DNA of 64,000 nucleotides from Hofstenia miamia (Eukaryota > Xenacoelomorpha > Acoela > Hofsteniidae): assembly GCA_900660155.1 (NCBI GenBank), contig CABFPE010001179.1, positions 22,366-86,365 of the forward strand, read 5' to 3'. Shown here in pieces: positions 22,271 to 33,877 of the stretch. A model generated the notes under the pieces. It did not search any database. It was not told the origin of the DNA and saw only the letters and a program-made list of their open reading frames with translations. The position numbers and the translations under genes are program-made. Position 1 is the stretch's first letter; the number at the start of each line of letters is the position of its first letter.

Positions 22271-25200
22271 ATGGAGCGCCGCCTCCAGAAAAACGTGCAC
22301 CCGTGTTGATAGTAACGGACCTGATAAAGACAAATACAATCACGGTCGTCATAAATGGAGTAATGGTTAAAGCAACCATTGATACGGGAGCGGTAATATC
22401 CATCATTACCGACGAATGTGCGGCAAGGATAGGAATTGATAAGAAAAAGTTGGAAAAAGAAAATAGCAGATTACTCAATGCTTCAGGACATTACATCGAT
22501 ACAAAAGGGAAAATATTGGAAGTACCGATGAGAATTGCTAACACTACATTCTCGCAAACATTCACAGTAATAGACACTGAAAAAAATGCACTGCCTTATG
22601 AAGTAATATTAGGAAATGATTTCTTGATGGATAACAAATGTATAATTGACTACACAAACAGGACTATATCTGTACAAGAGGAAACGATAACCACGTTTGG
22701 AGAAGAGCAAGAGACAGAAACTATAGAATTTCGGTTAACGGAAAATGAGAAAATTCTACCGAATAACTGGAAGATGTGCCAAATAGAAACAGAGAGTGAG
22801 ATCACGTCTGAAGTTATGATTTATGATCAGAAAGGCATAAATACAAAGAAAATTTCCATACCATCAAGCTTGTGTGTGGTAAAGAATGGCAGAGGAGTAA
22901 TACCAATGTTAAATGCAACCAACCATACAGTCAATATAAAAAAGGACACGTTGAAGTTAAAAGGAAAAAAAGTTAGAACCGAGAAAAAAATGGTGGAAAA
23001 GGTAATAAACTTGATTCAGGAAGAAAACAAGGAGTACCAAATACCAGAAATATGCGAAGATGAGTACCAGCACCTAAGCGCAGAAGAGAGAAAACAACTA
23101 ATAACAATACTTAAAAGGCATGGAAAAATTTTTAATTATGGAGAAATAAGTGTGGGGAAAGCGGTTGGAGAAACGCATAAAATCATAACCACATCGGAGG
23201 AGCCAATACGATTGCCATGCAGGAGAGTTCCTGAACAGTTAAAAGAACATTACAATACTATATTAAATGAACTTATTGATAATAAGATAATTAGGCCAAG
23301 TGAAAGCCCTTATGCTGCGCCTACGGTGTTCGTAAAACAAGGCGAGAAATACAGACTTTGCATAGATTTCCGGAAGCTTAACGACATAACAAAAAAGGAC
23401 GCATATCCACTGCCGAGGATAGAAGACATTATATATGAAGCCAGTAAAAACAAATACTATACATGCATAGATCTTTGTAAGGCGTACTGGCAAGTGCCAA
23501 TGGAACCCTCGGATATAGAAAAGACGGCATTTATAACACCGTATGGACTATTTGAATGGATGTACATGGCCTTCGGATTATGTAATGCACCGGCTACATT
23601 CCAGAGATATGTGACAAAAGTTTTAAAACAGAACAACAGACAAGTCGAAAAAGGGATAAGTGCGTACATAGACGACATACTCATAGCAAGCGAAACAATC
23701 GAAGAACATTTTGAAAAACTCGATAGAACGCTAAACATCCTGTATAAAGCGGGGTTACGGGTAAATGGAAAGAAGTGTGAAATTTTAAAGGAACAAGTCG
23801 TATTTTTGGGGAGGCAGATCCGGAAAGGAGAAATTTGGATGAAGAACAACGCCAGAGATATGATTCAGAATATTAACAGCCCGAAAACAAAAAAGGATCT
23901 ACAGAGAATTATGGGTTTTATTAACTACTATGGTTCTTTTATATCGAATGTAGCACACAAAACCGGAAAAATGACAGAACTGTTAAAGAAGAACAAAGTC
24001 TTCGAATGGACGTGGAGAGAACAGGAACAGTTGGATAATATAAAGAATGAGTTAAGCCAAATGCCTTCATTAAATACGCCGGACTATGATAAAGAGTTTA
24101 TTCTCGATTGCGATGCAAGTAATGTTGCCATAGGGGCGTGCTTGGGCCAAATCAAAGACGGCAAGGAAGTGCCGATACAGTTCTTTAGTAGAAAGTTAAA
24201 ACAAAGCGAAGAAAATTATGGATCAACGAAATTGGAGATGTTAGCATTGGTCGAAAGTATAAAGAAATTTCGGTACTTTTTAATAGGACAAACATTTAAA
24301 GTGAGAACTGATAATAGTGGGCTCGCATGGCTTAAAAAGTTTTCAGGCGATAAATCATCAATTGTATCACGATGGATTGAATACTTAAATGAGTTCAAAT
24401 TTAACATAGAACATCGGAAAGGAACGTTACATAAGAACGCAGACTTTTGGACGGCGCTTCCCGAATATCAACGAGATATAGAAAAGGTCGATGGTGAAAA
24501 GAAAAAGTTTCACTTCATGTCACATAATGAATATATAGAATTACCCGAAATCAATACAGACAAAAAAGGGAATGCTATAATGCCAATCACAATTAAGGAA
24601 GAGATATCAGAAAGAGATATAATCGAAAAACAAAAAAGTGACTTGATACTGAAAGATATAAGAGACAAGATGAACAATGATGATTGGACACTGGCAAGAG
24701 AAGCTAAAAGTTATTTTCAGCGATACAAGTGGAAATTAAATAGAAATGGACTTTTGTATATAGAAGGAAAGACGCTAAGAATAGCGATCCCTGAATATTA
24801 CAAAAGGGAATTAGTTAGGAAGATACATGAAAATGGACACTTGGGTATAATACAAACGGAAAACACCTTTAACGCTCGATTTATAACAACAAGCATTCGA
24901 AGAACAGTGGAAGATGTGATCAATAAATGTAACACATGTCTTATAAATAACAAGAGTCACTTTCCGATACAAGTAGCACCGCTTGAAAAAATCATGGCAA
25001 CGGCCCCTAATGAAATCGTTCATGTGGATTTGGAAAAATTGTCTCAAGACGATGAAGGTTATCAGTATATATTAGTATTAGTGGATAACTTCACAAAATA
25101 CGCTCAAATGATACCGCTAGATTCAACAACCGCAAAAGTAGTAGCAGATAAAATTATAAAAGAGTGGATCTTAAAATTCGGACCAATGCAAACAATAATA

Positions 25201-26193
25201 TCTGACAGAGGTGTTCAATTCGAAAGTAAATTATTTGAAGAAATGACCAAGCTAATGGAGATACTAACAGAGAAGACAACCGCATATCATCCACAGGCCA
25301 ACGGAGCGGTGGAAAGATTAAACAGAACAATGATAAAATTAATAAGAGTGTTAACGTCGAGAATTGGAGGAAGAGATTGGAGAGAAGTATTAGAAATAGT
25401 TGAATATTTCTATAATACATCGGTACATACCACAACGGGAATAACCCCATACAAAGCAATGTATGGAAGAGAGGCGGCAACGCCGGTGTCAATGCAATAC
25501 CATGCATACTCCGAGAAGCCGGATCACGATTACATAAGAAGATTGAAAGACCAGATAACAGGAATCCACGAAGCTATGTGCCATAATATAAAGAAGTCAG
25601 CAATAAGGCAAGAAAGAAATTTCAACAAAAAGATATATGGCGAACCACACAGGGTAGGGGATAAAGTTTACGCATACACTCTTATGAGAACACAAGACGT
25701 GAACCAAGTAAGGAAACTTAAAACACAGTGGTCAGGGCCATTCACGGTAATACAAACACTACCCAATAATAACTATAAATTGAATGACGGACGAGTATTA
25801 CATTTTCAGAATTTAAAAAGAGCAACAGTAAACATAGAGCAAGTAACCCTTGACAAAAACGCAGAGTTTAAAATTGTACAGGTTGATGATGGTACATATG
25901 CCGAAATGGACGATCTAGATAGTGTTCACGAAGAAGAATTTCAAGAAGAATATAGACCCGAGAGAGATGAACCTGAAGTTGAAAGAAGGATAATGCCCCA
26001 GAGGGCAGCTAAAAATAAATTAAAATATGACCCAGAGATATGGGATATTAATTTAGTAACTGAATTTAGGAAAAATGAAACGAACGGAACGATCACCGCT
26101 GAAATCGAGGAGAGTAAGAAGGAGAAGAACCCCGCAGACCGATCGTCAAATAAAGGGCGTGAGGATACAGGGAACATCAGCGAGCTCCACTAA
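22261..26193 (+). CDS. pol: Unit 3 Pol polyprotein, open and with all catalytic motifs
   Basis: About 1,310 residues if entered at the frameshift heptamer. Numbering from the GTG at 22303: protease D-T-G-A at 27-30 and V-I-L-G-N-D near 100; RT with Y-I-D-D at 455-458; RNase H D602 and D604 (D-C-D-A-S), with R-T-D-N-S-G further on; integrase H842, H846, C876, C879, then D909, D968 and E1004, which gives the classic D-D(35)E spacing. A GPY/F-type module (W-S-G-P-F) follows. No chromodomain is seen. There is no break, although the gag before it is dead, so expression would need another route. The end overlaps ORF3 by 119 bases. Confidence 0.93.
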   Translation, partial: FKLDGAPPPEKRAPVLIVTDLIKTNTITVVINGVMVKATIDTGAVISIITDECAARIGIDKKKLEKENSRLLNASGHYIDTKGKILEVPMRIANTTFSQTFTVIDTEKNALPYEVILGNDFLMDNKCIIDYTNRTISVQEETITTFGEEQETETIEFRLTENEKILPNNWKMCQIETESEITSEVMIYDQKGINTKKISIPSSLCVVKNGRGVIPMLNATNHTVNIKKDTLKLKGKKVRTEKKMVEKVINLIQEENKEYQIPEICEDEYQHLSAEERKQLITILKRHGKIFNYGEISVGKAVGETHKIITTSEEPIRLPCRRVPEQLKEHYNTILNELIDNKIIRPSESPYAAPTVFVKQGEKYRLCIDFRKLNDITKKDAYPLPRIEDIIYEASKNKYYTCIDLCKAYWQVPMEPSDIEKTAFITPYGLFEWMYMAFGLCNAPATFQRYVTKVLKQNNRQVEKGISAYIDDILIASETIEEHFEKLDRTLNILYKAGLRVNGKKCEILKEQVVFLGRQIRKGEIWMKNNARDMIQNINSPKTKKDLQRIMGFINYYGSFISNVAHKTGKMTELLKKNKVFEWTWREQEQLDNIKNELSQMPSLNTPDYDKEFILDCDASNVAIGACLGQIKDGKEVPIQFFSRKLKQSEENYGSTKLEMLALVESIKKFRYFLIGQTFKVRTDNSGLAWLKKFSGDKSSIVSRWIEYLNEFKFNIEHRKGTLHKNADFWTALPEYQRDIEKVDGEKKKFHFMSHNEYIELPEINTDKKGNAIMPITIKEEISERDIIEKQKSDLILKDIRDKMNNDDWTLAREAKSYFQRYKWKLNRNGLLYIEGKTLRIAIPEYYKRELVRKIHENGHLGIIQTENTFNARFITTSIRRTVEDVINKCNTCLINNKSHFPIQVAPLEKIMATAPNEIVHVDLEKLSQDDEGYQYILVLVDNFTKYAQMIPLDSTTAKVVADKIIKEWILKFGPMQTIISDRGVQFESKLFEEMTKLMEILTEKTTAYHPQANGAVERLNRTMIKLIRVLTSRIGGRDWREVLEIVEYFYNTSVHTTTGITPYKAMYGREAATPVSMQYHAYSEKPDHDYIRRLKDQITGIHEAMCHNIKKSAIRQERNFNKKIYGEPHRVGDKVYAYTLMRTQDVNQVRKLKTQWSGPFTVIQTLPNNNYKLNDGRVLHFQNLKRATVNIEQVTLDKNAEFKIVQVDDGTYAEMDDLDSVHEEEFQEEYRPERDEPEVERRIMPQRAAKNKLKYDPEIWDINLVTEFRKNETNGTITAEIEESKKEKNPADRSSNKGREDTGNISELH

Positions 26194-27714
26194 CATAGCT
26201 AAATCTCCGCAATCCGATTGCCAAATAAAGGGCATGACGATGGAGAACTCTCCACCCAGCAACAAGCGGCGCAGAGTTAGAAGAAGAGCTCCACAGTCCG
26301 ATTACCAAATAAAGGGTATGACGACGGAGCAGATGACACCTACCAACAAACGACGAAGAATAAGGAGGAGGTCTCCTCAATCTGATTACCGAATAAAGGG
26401 TATGAGGATGGAGACAATAAAAGAAAAATCACCCTCTACCAAATGTCAATTAACGGGCAGGCGGGTAAATGAGGGCCATCAACGAGATACTGATCGCCAA
26501 TTAAAGGGCGTGAGGTTGGAAACACCGAATTATGCACACTCCCCTTCAACATCTACAAGTACTCAAAGCCAAATAAAGGGCGGCGAGGAAACAGCATCCA
26601 CGAGTACTCAAAGCCATTTAAAGGGCGGCGAGGAAATAACTCCAGTAGCTATGGCAAGTTGGGATACACAACCCATAAGTGATGACTCTGATATGGATAC
26701 TTCGCAGATACCATCAACGAGTTCAATCCCCACAACAACGAGCTCAGGAATTTTTTTGTACAGACAAACATCAACAACTACAAAATCGTCACGATCGGAA
26801 GAGAGAGAGAGCCACATGACAAAAATAGGACGAGATAGAATACATCCTTATTTCATAGCAAACAGAAAGATGAGATATAATTCTTACGACAATCTATCGC
26901 CAGAAACTAAGCAGCTAATACAAAACAGCACTTCCACCAAAGAGAATGAAAGTTATGCGATCCCAATAGTCATTGATAAGAAAAATCGTCCAACTTGCAA
27001 TAAGATAATAGCATATAAGGAAGATATGAAGGAACAATTCAACAGACCATACTTCAAAAGTACAGTCCATATCACGTTTGATGAACAATTCACAATGAAA
27101 GATGTCCAGAAATTAGTAAAGAATAAAGTCAAAATTATAAACGAATGCGAACAAGTAAACCTCGATAAAAACCATCTGACGATAGTCTATTTTGTAAAAG
27201 ACGCTGAAATAGAATCAAAAAGACTTCAAACTAATATCGAAGAAACACTCAAAATAGCTAAGAAACAGAAGACGAGGGTAATACTAATCGTAACACAGAA
27301 ATCAGAAGAATTACCGGACTGTATAAAAGAATTGGAAACCAAATTAGATAATTTGTTCACAATGGATAATGGTACAAGAAGAATATCTGAACTGATAAAA
27401 ACAGACTTACAAATTAATGAAATAGCCCCAGCGGAGAGAATCATGGTGGAACCTAAAATCGCTATCGACATGTACTATCAAACACGTACTATGGAACTGC
27501 TGGGGATAAACGAAAATTTGGAAGAGACTGGAAACTTGTTTCTAAAGTGCAGTATGAACCAAACACCTGAGCATTTGGAAAGGATAGCGACAGTATGGTC
27601 GGAGATTAAAGCAGAAAAGCCTACGCATGAAGAGTGGCCAATGATAGACATAAGATCGCCCACGAAAAAGTATCATAAAAGTACTGAGGCTATGTCATAC
27701 GAGATCAGAAGAGC
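26075..27714 (+). pseudogene. Unit 3 ORF3, N-terminal part, cut by foreign segment
   Basis: Starts at the usual ATG inside pol and reads through the Q-[IL]-K-G repeats and middle region without a stop. Just after the S-Y-E-I-R-R-A stretch it runs into a minus-strand RT relic, which ends the frame at 27727 after a few unrelated residues. The second half of ORF3, the polypurine tract and the start of the next LTR are all missing. The left junction is the same as in unit 5. Confidence 0.87.
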
Positions 27715-27989
27715 CTTTGTTACATAACATTGGAAGGTGGTGGGAGTGTTGCAGATGCCAAACACCATGTACAGCCATTTGCATAAACCTTATGGTGATA
27801 TAAATGCCGTTTTTTAAATATCAGTTTTTTTCATAAGTACTTCCACATAGGCTTTGCATAGATTGGTTGTGTAGAATATTTTGTTTTGTGCTACATTGTA
27901 AAAGATTTCATCTATTATCAGAAGAGGATATGTATCTTTCTTTGCAACATTGCTTAGCATGTGGAAGTTGATGCATAGGTGGTTGTTAT
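27715..27989 (-). pseudogene. Relic RT fragment of an older related element (in unit 3)
   Basis: On the minus strand the segment reads H-L-C-I-N-F, K-D-T-Y-P-L, L-C-K-A-Y and F-Q-C-Y-V-T-K, clearly matching the RT stretch of the array but with many changes and a stop. It is part of a 620-bp insert that also appears in unit 5 at 41240-41514. Its upstream end abuts an LTR fragment at 27990. Confidence 0.8.
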
Positions 27990-28333
27990 TGTAATATCCT
28001 CTACCAGGCTTTATCACTGTTTATCTACTGTTACTTTATAATGTTAGCTGTGTTATTGTGGGTGAGGATTTACTTGTTGTTACTGCTTGACTAGTTTCTT
28101 CTGTTAACTTATTTAACATGGAATTGACTGCTCATTTTTTAGGTGATGAATCCATGCAGTAACCTCTTTAATGATCTCCTAGTGGGCATCTGCCTGAAGT
28201 GGATCTCCACATCCAGTTTCACCATTCCATCCAATGCTTGAGTGCCACTTCTCAAATCATTTAAGATAGCTTATGTGTGCCCTACATTAGCTCAGTGCTT
28301 ACTCAAGACATGACACAACTCGACTTAGAGTCT
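27990..28333 (-). repeat. LTR fragment of an older related family (in unit 3)
   Basis: On the minus strand it ends CTGGTAGAGGATATTACA and is similar to the end of the family 2 LTR at 53752 (GGTGGAGGATGTTACA) and to the relic at 50560-50965. Shared blocks include CTCCTAGTGGGCATCTGCC and GTGCCCTACATTAGCTCAGT. It sits precisely inside the RT relic, as an old LTR insertion would, with ATAA next to its end. It then joins the middle of LTR4. Confidence 0.72.
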
Positions 28334-29302
28334 ATTTTCTTTTGTCAGGTTATTTTATATATTCTGATGGAAAGCTAAACATCTACGAGCTAGGGTAATT
28401 GTATGGTGGTTCCCACATCTGGTTAAAGGTATGCTGGAGCAGCCTCCTAATAGCTATTCCACAGCGGGGAGGGCGACAGCTGTAGTTACCTGGTGTGCTC
28501 TTAGGTTACATATAGGTATAGGAGTTTTTTACTGTTATAGCTTTCCTAATTGTCATTGCTTGTCCGATAGTGTTATTGCAGCCTGTAGGTTTTACATGTT
28601 AATTATTTTACCGATGAACTCAAGTTATTTATTACATTCATTATATTACATGCCGATTGCTGGCTTGAGATGATTTCACGTTGGTTCTACTTAGATGCTG
28701 CTTATTACGATTATATCTTATTACATAGAGTTACTTTAATAGTTGTTACATGTTGCTCAATGTTATCTAAGGGAGACCTTCGGCCGACTTACAGTTCTTA
28801 TTTCTTGCTGGCGGCATTGATTGTTTACATGTACAAAGGGCTATTATTTATTTATCTATATGTAGGGTTATTACAGCCGAATGGTTGCACCACTTCGTTT
28901 ATTGCACTAGTTCGTAATAACAAAAACAATCAATGCACTAAATTACTAAGTAGTTGCCATTCCATTTACACTGAGTTCGCTATTCACAATGCCATTCCAT
29001 TATTGTTCTCTACCTCACACCAACAGCTCCATTGGTAAGATGCAGCTGGCAGGTGCGTTCCTGGAAATGCACGTCTACTCTTGAGTGTCGATCCTGTCTT
29101 CCAAGCTCTCTGCTTTACCTAAATAAGTTGAGTTAATTAAGTAGCTACAAAGGCTCTTGCATATTAAATTAGTTTAATAAACCGCACACTTATTACAAAG
29201 GAGAGAAAACGGAAAAGTGTCAACTCGGATTCGTGGTTAATCTAAGAAAAGTAATAGCTTTCTCTAAATAACACCCTCATGTTGAGTTGGCATGATTCTA
29301 CA
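28334..29302 (+). repeat. LTR4 (type A, first 379 bp missing)
   Basis: Matches LTR1 from its base 380 to the end TGATTCTACA. The missing part includes the LTR start and the TATA box, so this copy should lack its main promoter. AATAAA and the end are kept. Its broken inner frame (28431-28673, 28670-29038) is the same as in LTR1. Confidence 0.9.
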
Positions 29303-29543
29303 TGGCGACCGCGACAGGCGCTCAAAGAGCGTGCACCAAGGAGAGAAAACAGATGGCGTAATAGTTAACGAAAGTGTATGGAGACTTACGAACAAGAATT
29401 CTACTACGAACTTATGAGTGGGTTAAGATAGTTGTTTCTTCTCGCTCAAGAATGAAGAGGAAAACAAGCAAAAAGACGATTAGAACCAGGAGTACAAAAA
29501 CTGGTAAGGGACCCAAATACAATTGCCTCTAGTAATTAATAAA
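29303..29543 (+). other. Unit 4 primer site and leader
   Basis: The primer site TGGCGACCGCGACAGG (29303-29318) has one change from unit 1. The hairpin CGCTC-AAA-GAGCG and the leader up to the gag ATG are intact. No gene is seen here. Confidence 0.7.
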
Positions 29544-31157
29544 ATGGTGAATTCAAGGAAAAAGCAAAGAACTAAAGCTAAAACTCAAAGGACACCCCAA
29601 AACCAAACAACCCCAGCGGTTGTTAACACATCCCCTGAAAGTCAAAATTCCCCAACAGAGATGGCATTGCAAGAAGACGAAGGTACAGCAATGTCGATTA
29701 CCGAATTAAGAAAAGTAATACAGGATAATAATAACGAACGGCATGAACTAATGCTACAAATAGAGAATTTAACTCAAAGGATGTTTGAAATAGAATTAGC
29801 GAATGCTGATAAAGACAAACGTATCGAAGAAATCACGCAGGACACTAGCTCTAGATTAACAGAGCAGAGAAATGTCTTCCAAAAACAAATCGAAAAACTA
29901 ATAGAAGCGAATAAGGAAATAAAAATGGAGAGTGAAAATCTAAAGCAGATGATCACTCAAATGCATGAAGAGAACGTGAATTTGAGAGAAGACAATATTC
30001 TAAAGCAGCTGCAAATAGATGAGTTAAAAGACAAAATTCGATTGACAACACTAACAAATGATGAAGCAGAAAAAGAAAAAGGAAATAGTGTCAAAGTGAT
30101 CAAAAACATAGTAGTACAAGAACCAGAGAAACTAAGCGAAAGTGTACCTGGAGAAGAAGCACAGTCCGAAATATATAAAAATTGTCAAACAGAGGACGAG
30201 TTCGTTGAAAAATTGGTCGTTAATATAACGAAACAAGTGAAAGAGAAATGTAAGACCACAACGGATACAAAGCCGATATATGAGGAAACAATATTATCAG
30301 AAGAGGAAGATAGCGAAACACCGGCATGCAAAGCAATACTTCCGAAATTTACGGGGAGAGTCGATAGCTATTCGCCCACTTTTAAAGAGTGGATTCAGAT
30401 GTTCGAGATGAGCATGAAGGAAAGAAAAGTGATACAAAAACAAGCAGCGGCGCGATTTCCCCTATATCTAGGAGGTGCAGCTTACCAGCATTACCTAGTG
30501 TTGGATCTAGAGATTAAATCGAACTACAAAAAATTAATTGGAGAATATCAACGATATTACGACGACGAGAGCTTTAAAAGCCAATATCGAATGTTGTTAA
30601 ATAGCTTAAAGATGAACAAGCGAGAGGACTTACGAAATTACATGTCGCAGGTGGAGAGGTTATTGAAACTTAGCTCAAGAGAGAGCACGTATTCCAAATA
30701 CGATCTATTCTCGCATATTTGTAAAGGACTACCAGAACCGATCCGGCAACAATTTGAAATTAAATGCGATGCGGATGACTCGCTAGAGAGGATGATAAGG
30801 AAGGGTTTGGGAATCCAAGTAACGATGGAAAATAATGCGCGAATCAATGAAAAATCATCTACAACGAAAATGGTACCGACAATAAATAGTGGTACAAACA
30901 AAACTAAAAAGGACGATGAGGGAAAACTAAAGGAAGAAATTATCAAAATAAAATTGAAAGACGGTACGGTAAAACGTATAAACCGAAAAGATTTGAAATG
31001 CCAAACATGCGGAAAAAAAGGACATACAAAGAAATTTTGTAAACGTCAGATTAATTTCATAGAAGAGGAGGAGGCTTACTTTGAAGAAGAAGACTTATTG
31101 GAAGATGAAGATGAGCCGGAACAAGAAGAAGAATTAAAAGACGATAATTTAAATTAG
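29544..31157 (+). CDS. gag: Unit 4 Gag (intact)
   Basis: 537 residues from the ATG at 29544, nearly identical to unit 1 Gag; I see one residue changed (T to A in the coiled-coil region). It has the coiled coil, the capsid-like region, the CX2CX4HX4C zinc knuckle and the acidic tail, ending in TAG just after the slippery heptamer at 31148-31154. With unit 1 it is one of two undamaged Gag genes in the array. The LTR before it has lost its TATA box, so its transcription would depend on an upstream LTR. Confidence 0.93.
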   Translation: MVNSRKKQRTKAKTQRTPQNQTTPAVVNTSPESQNSPTEMALQEDEGTAMSITELRKVIQDNNNERHELMLQIENLTQRMFEIELANADKDKRIEEITQDTSSRLTEQRNVFQKQIEKLIEANKEIKMESENLKQMITQMHEENVNLREDNILKQLQIDELKDKIRLTTLTNDEAEKEKGNSVKVIKNIVVQEPEKLSESVPGEEAQSEIYKNCQTEDEFVEKLVVNITKQVKEKCKTTTDTKPIYEETILSEEEDSETPACKAILPKFTGRVDSYSPTFKEWIQMFEMSMKERKVIQKQAAARFPLYLGGAAYQHYLVLDLEIKSNYKKLIGEYQRYYDDESFKSQYRMLLNSLKMNKREDLRNYMSQVERLLKLSSRESTYSKYDLFSHICKGLPEPIRQQFEIKCDADDSLERMIRKGLGIQVTMENNARINEKSSTTKMVPTINSGTNKTKKDDEGKLKEEIIKIKLKDGTVKRINRKDLKCQTCGKKGHTKKFCKRQINFIEEEEAYFEEEDLLEDEDEPEQEEELKDDNLN

Positions 31158-32149
31158 ATGGAGCGCCGCCTCCAGAAAAACGTGCACCCGTGTTGATTGT
31201 AACGGACCTGATTAAGACAAATACAATCACGGTCGTCATAAATGGAGTGATGGTTAAAGCAACCATTGATACGGGAGCGGTAATATCCATCATTACCGAC
31301 GAATGTGCGGCAAGGATAGGAATTGATAAGAAAAAGTTGGAAAAAGAAAATAGCAGATTACTCAATGCTTCAGGACATTACATCGATACAAAAGGGAAAA
31401 TATTGGAAGTACCGATGAGAATTGCTAACACCACATTCTCGCAAACATTTACAGTAATAGACACCGAAAAAAATGCACTTCCCTATGAAGTAATATTAGG
31501 AAATGATTTCTTGATGGATAACAAATGTATCATTGACTACACAAATAGGACTATATCCGTCCAAGAGGAAACGATAACAACGTGTGGAGAAGAGCAAGAA
31601 ACAGAAACTATAGAATTTCGGTTAACGGAAAATGAGAAAATTCTACCTAATAACTGGAAGATGTGCCAAATAGAAACGGAGAGTGAGGTCACGTCTGAAG
31701 TTATGATTTATGATCAGAGAGGCATAAATACAAAGAAAATTTCCATACCATCAAGTTTGTGTGTGGTAAAGAATGGCAGAGGTGTAATACCAATGTTAAA
31801 TGCAACTAACCATACAGTCAATATAAAAAAGGACACGTTGAAGTTAAAAGGGAAAAAAGTTAGAACCGAGAAGAAAATGGTGGACAAGGTGATAAATTTG
31901 ATTCAGGAAGAAAACAAGGAGTACCAAATACCAGAAATATGCGAAGATGAGTACCAGCACCTAAGCGCAGAAGAGAGAAAACAACTAATAACAATACTTA
32001 AAAGGCATGGAAAAATTTTTAACTATGGAGAAATAAGTGTGGGGAAAGCGATTGGAGAAACACATTACAAGTTTGTTAGTACAGCAACATACATTGGGAA
32101 GGCCCAGCATAATAGAACTAGCAAACAAAACGGGGATATGTCCAAGTGA
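31148..32149 (+). pseudogene. pol: Unit 4 pol remnant: protease, then truncated before RT
   Basis: Same structure as unit 1: frameshift entry, protease with D-T-G-A and V-I-L-G-N-D, then the jump near 32064-32070 into the middle of ORF3, with the same out-of-frame end. Small differences from unit 1 (for example E-I-C-E-D-E-Y instead of E-I-S-E-E-E-Y) match unit 3, suggesting exchange between neighbours. Confidence 0.85.
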
Positions 32150-33860
32150 GATCGATATTCTAACGGACGAAACAAAGAAATATATGTGGGGCGCAACCTC
32201 TAACACGAAACTAAGAGCGCTTAAAAATCAACCGTGGCTAACGACTAGGAATTTGATTAGAAGAGAGCACGCGGAAACGGTGCAGACGATAAAAATGGTA
32301 GAAGAAAAGAGAATTCATGAGGTGATCACAAAAGAGATAAAGAAATATCTGAAAAATTATCCGCAGTGTGCCTATACCAAAATTATCAAACGCTCAGAAA
32401 CCATGAGGAAAGAGGGAAAAAATTGCCCCATCGAAATTATTGAAATGGTGAGTAAAAGTAAAGAAGAAATGTTAATTGAAGAACAACTCTTACAATCTAC
32501 CAACATAGCCTTAACTCCGAATACACAACGAGTAATCGATAAAGTTAATATTGAGAAGTGGGGCGAACAGGAGCCCAGCGAACTATCATGGGTCGACACC
32601 GATGACGAAAGACTGTTAGTAGAAATCACGGTGCGACGAGAAAGAACAAACAATATTGTACAAAGAATATTTGGAGAAGTGTATGAAAGAGAAACCAAAT
32701 CGTTAATTAAAGTTCTCTGCACCGAAGCATTTACCAGACAAGAGATAGACGAACTATTGGAGCCACAAAACCAGATTGCAGTGGACATAGAGTGTATTAC
32801 GTCGAAAATGATAATAAAACCTGAGACTGCCCAGAATTTGATGAAGAATGGTCTAACAGATACTTTCTGGGAAAACATTAAGAAGTCTAAGAACAATTAT
32901 CCTGCTACATTCGGCATGGCCACAACGGCAGAAATGCAAGGCTCATATGAGGCGATAGAAGAGAAAACAATGACAACGATATTAAAATGCGCGCCACCTC
33001 CGACTATCTTCATACCAATGCTGCTACCAACTTGGAGATTGAAAGACAAAAGAGCCATTAAAGCAATGTGGCACGAAGAAAATACATATGTCAACAGCAG
33101 ACAAGCAGCTGAAAGAATAGTCAATGACGATCGTTACAAGAAGTCAAAAGAGATCTTACTAAAGAATGATAATAAAGAAAGAGTCTTTATAGAAGGGCAA
33201 GTTACACCTTATGACCTCTATAGAGAAGGAGAACCAATATGCAGACAAATCAAGAAGGTCCGAGCAGAAATCGAAAAAAGATCAACACAAACTGTGATAT
33301 TATTCTCTGGGATCAATGACATTGTGTGGGGAGAACTTTGGAGTTCACGATATCGATACTACGACGTAATGAGGAGAGTAGAAATTATCACCATGGTCAG
33401 ATTAGGAAAGAACGAACCGGAAAACATCACCGAAGAAGAAGTACTGGAAAATATAAGTGCATTCTACGACGAAGCGTCGATTTCAAAGTCATTACGATCA
33501 ACATATGAATTCTTCTACCCTAATACGACGATTCATCCAGATTTGGCGCACACCAGTAGAATTGACGCGATTATGACATTGATGATAGCCATAAAGGGTA
33601 TGAAACTCTATAGAAAACACTACGAGATATTCAACGAAAAGTTAAATGAATTACGAAGTATGTGCACTATAGCTAAATCCCTAAAGAACCCGTCGTTCTT
33701 AAGACACAAGAAGATGCTAACAACAGAGAAAGATGTCGTATTAAAAATTACGAAAGATGAGGCGTATGAAAACGTTACGTGGGAGATGAAAGAAGCCAAT
33801 GAGATAATTAAAAAGGCGGCCGAGATGGTACATGGAGAGAGAGTGGTCATCCTTAATTAG
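32070..33860 (+). pseudogene. Unit 4 ORF3, C-terminal half only
   Basis: Nearly 600 codons without a break, the same fragment as in unit 1, with the I-E-G-x-V-T-P, S-G-I-N-D and D-L-A-H motifs. It lacks the N-terminal half and the native start. It ends at TAG 17 bases before LTR5. Confidence 0.8.
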
Positions 33861-33877
33861 CTATGCTGGAGGGGGAG

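Noticed and set aside
25735..26193. A chromodomain at the end of integrase
   Set aside because: After the W-S-G-P-F module the tail is acidic and lacks the aromatic pattern of chromodomains.
26075..27727. ORF3 as an envelope gene
   Set aside because: Its place after pol fits env, but there is no signal peptide, no membrane anchor, no fusion peptide and no cysteine pattern. The N-terminus is highly basic.
27814..28017. Small minus-strand gene of 67 codons
   Set aside because: It is a fragment of RT that starts within an LTR relic; not a gene on its own.
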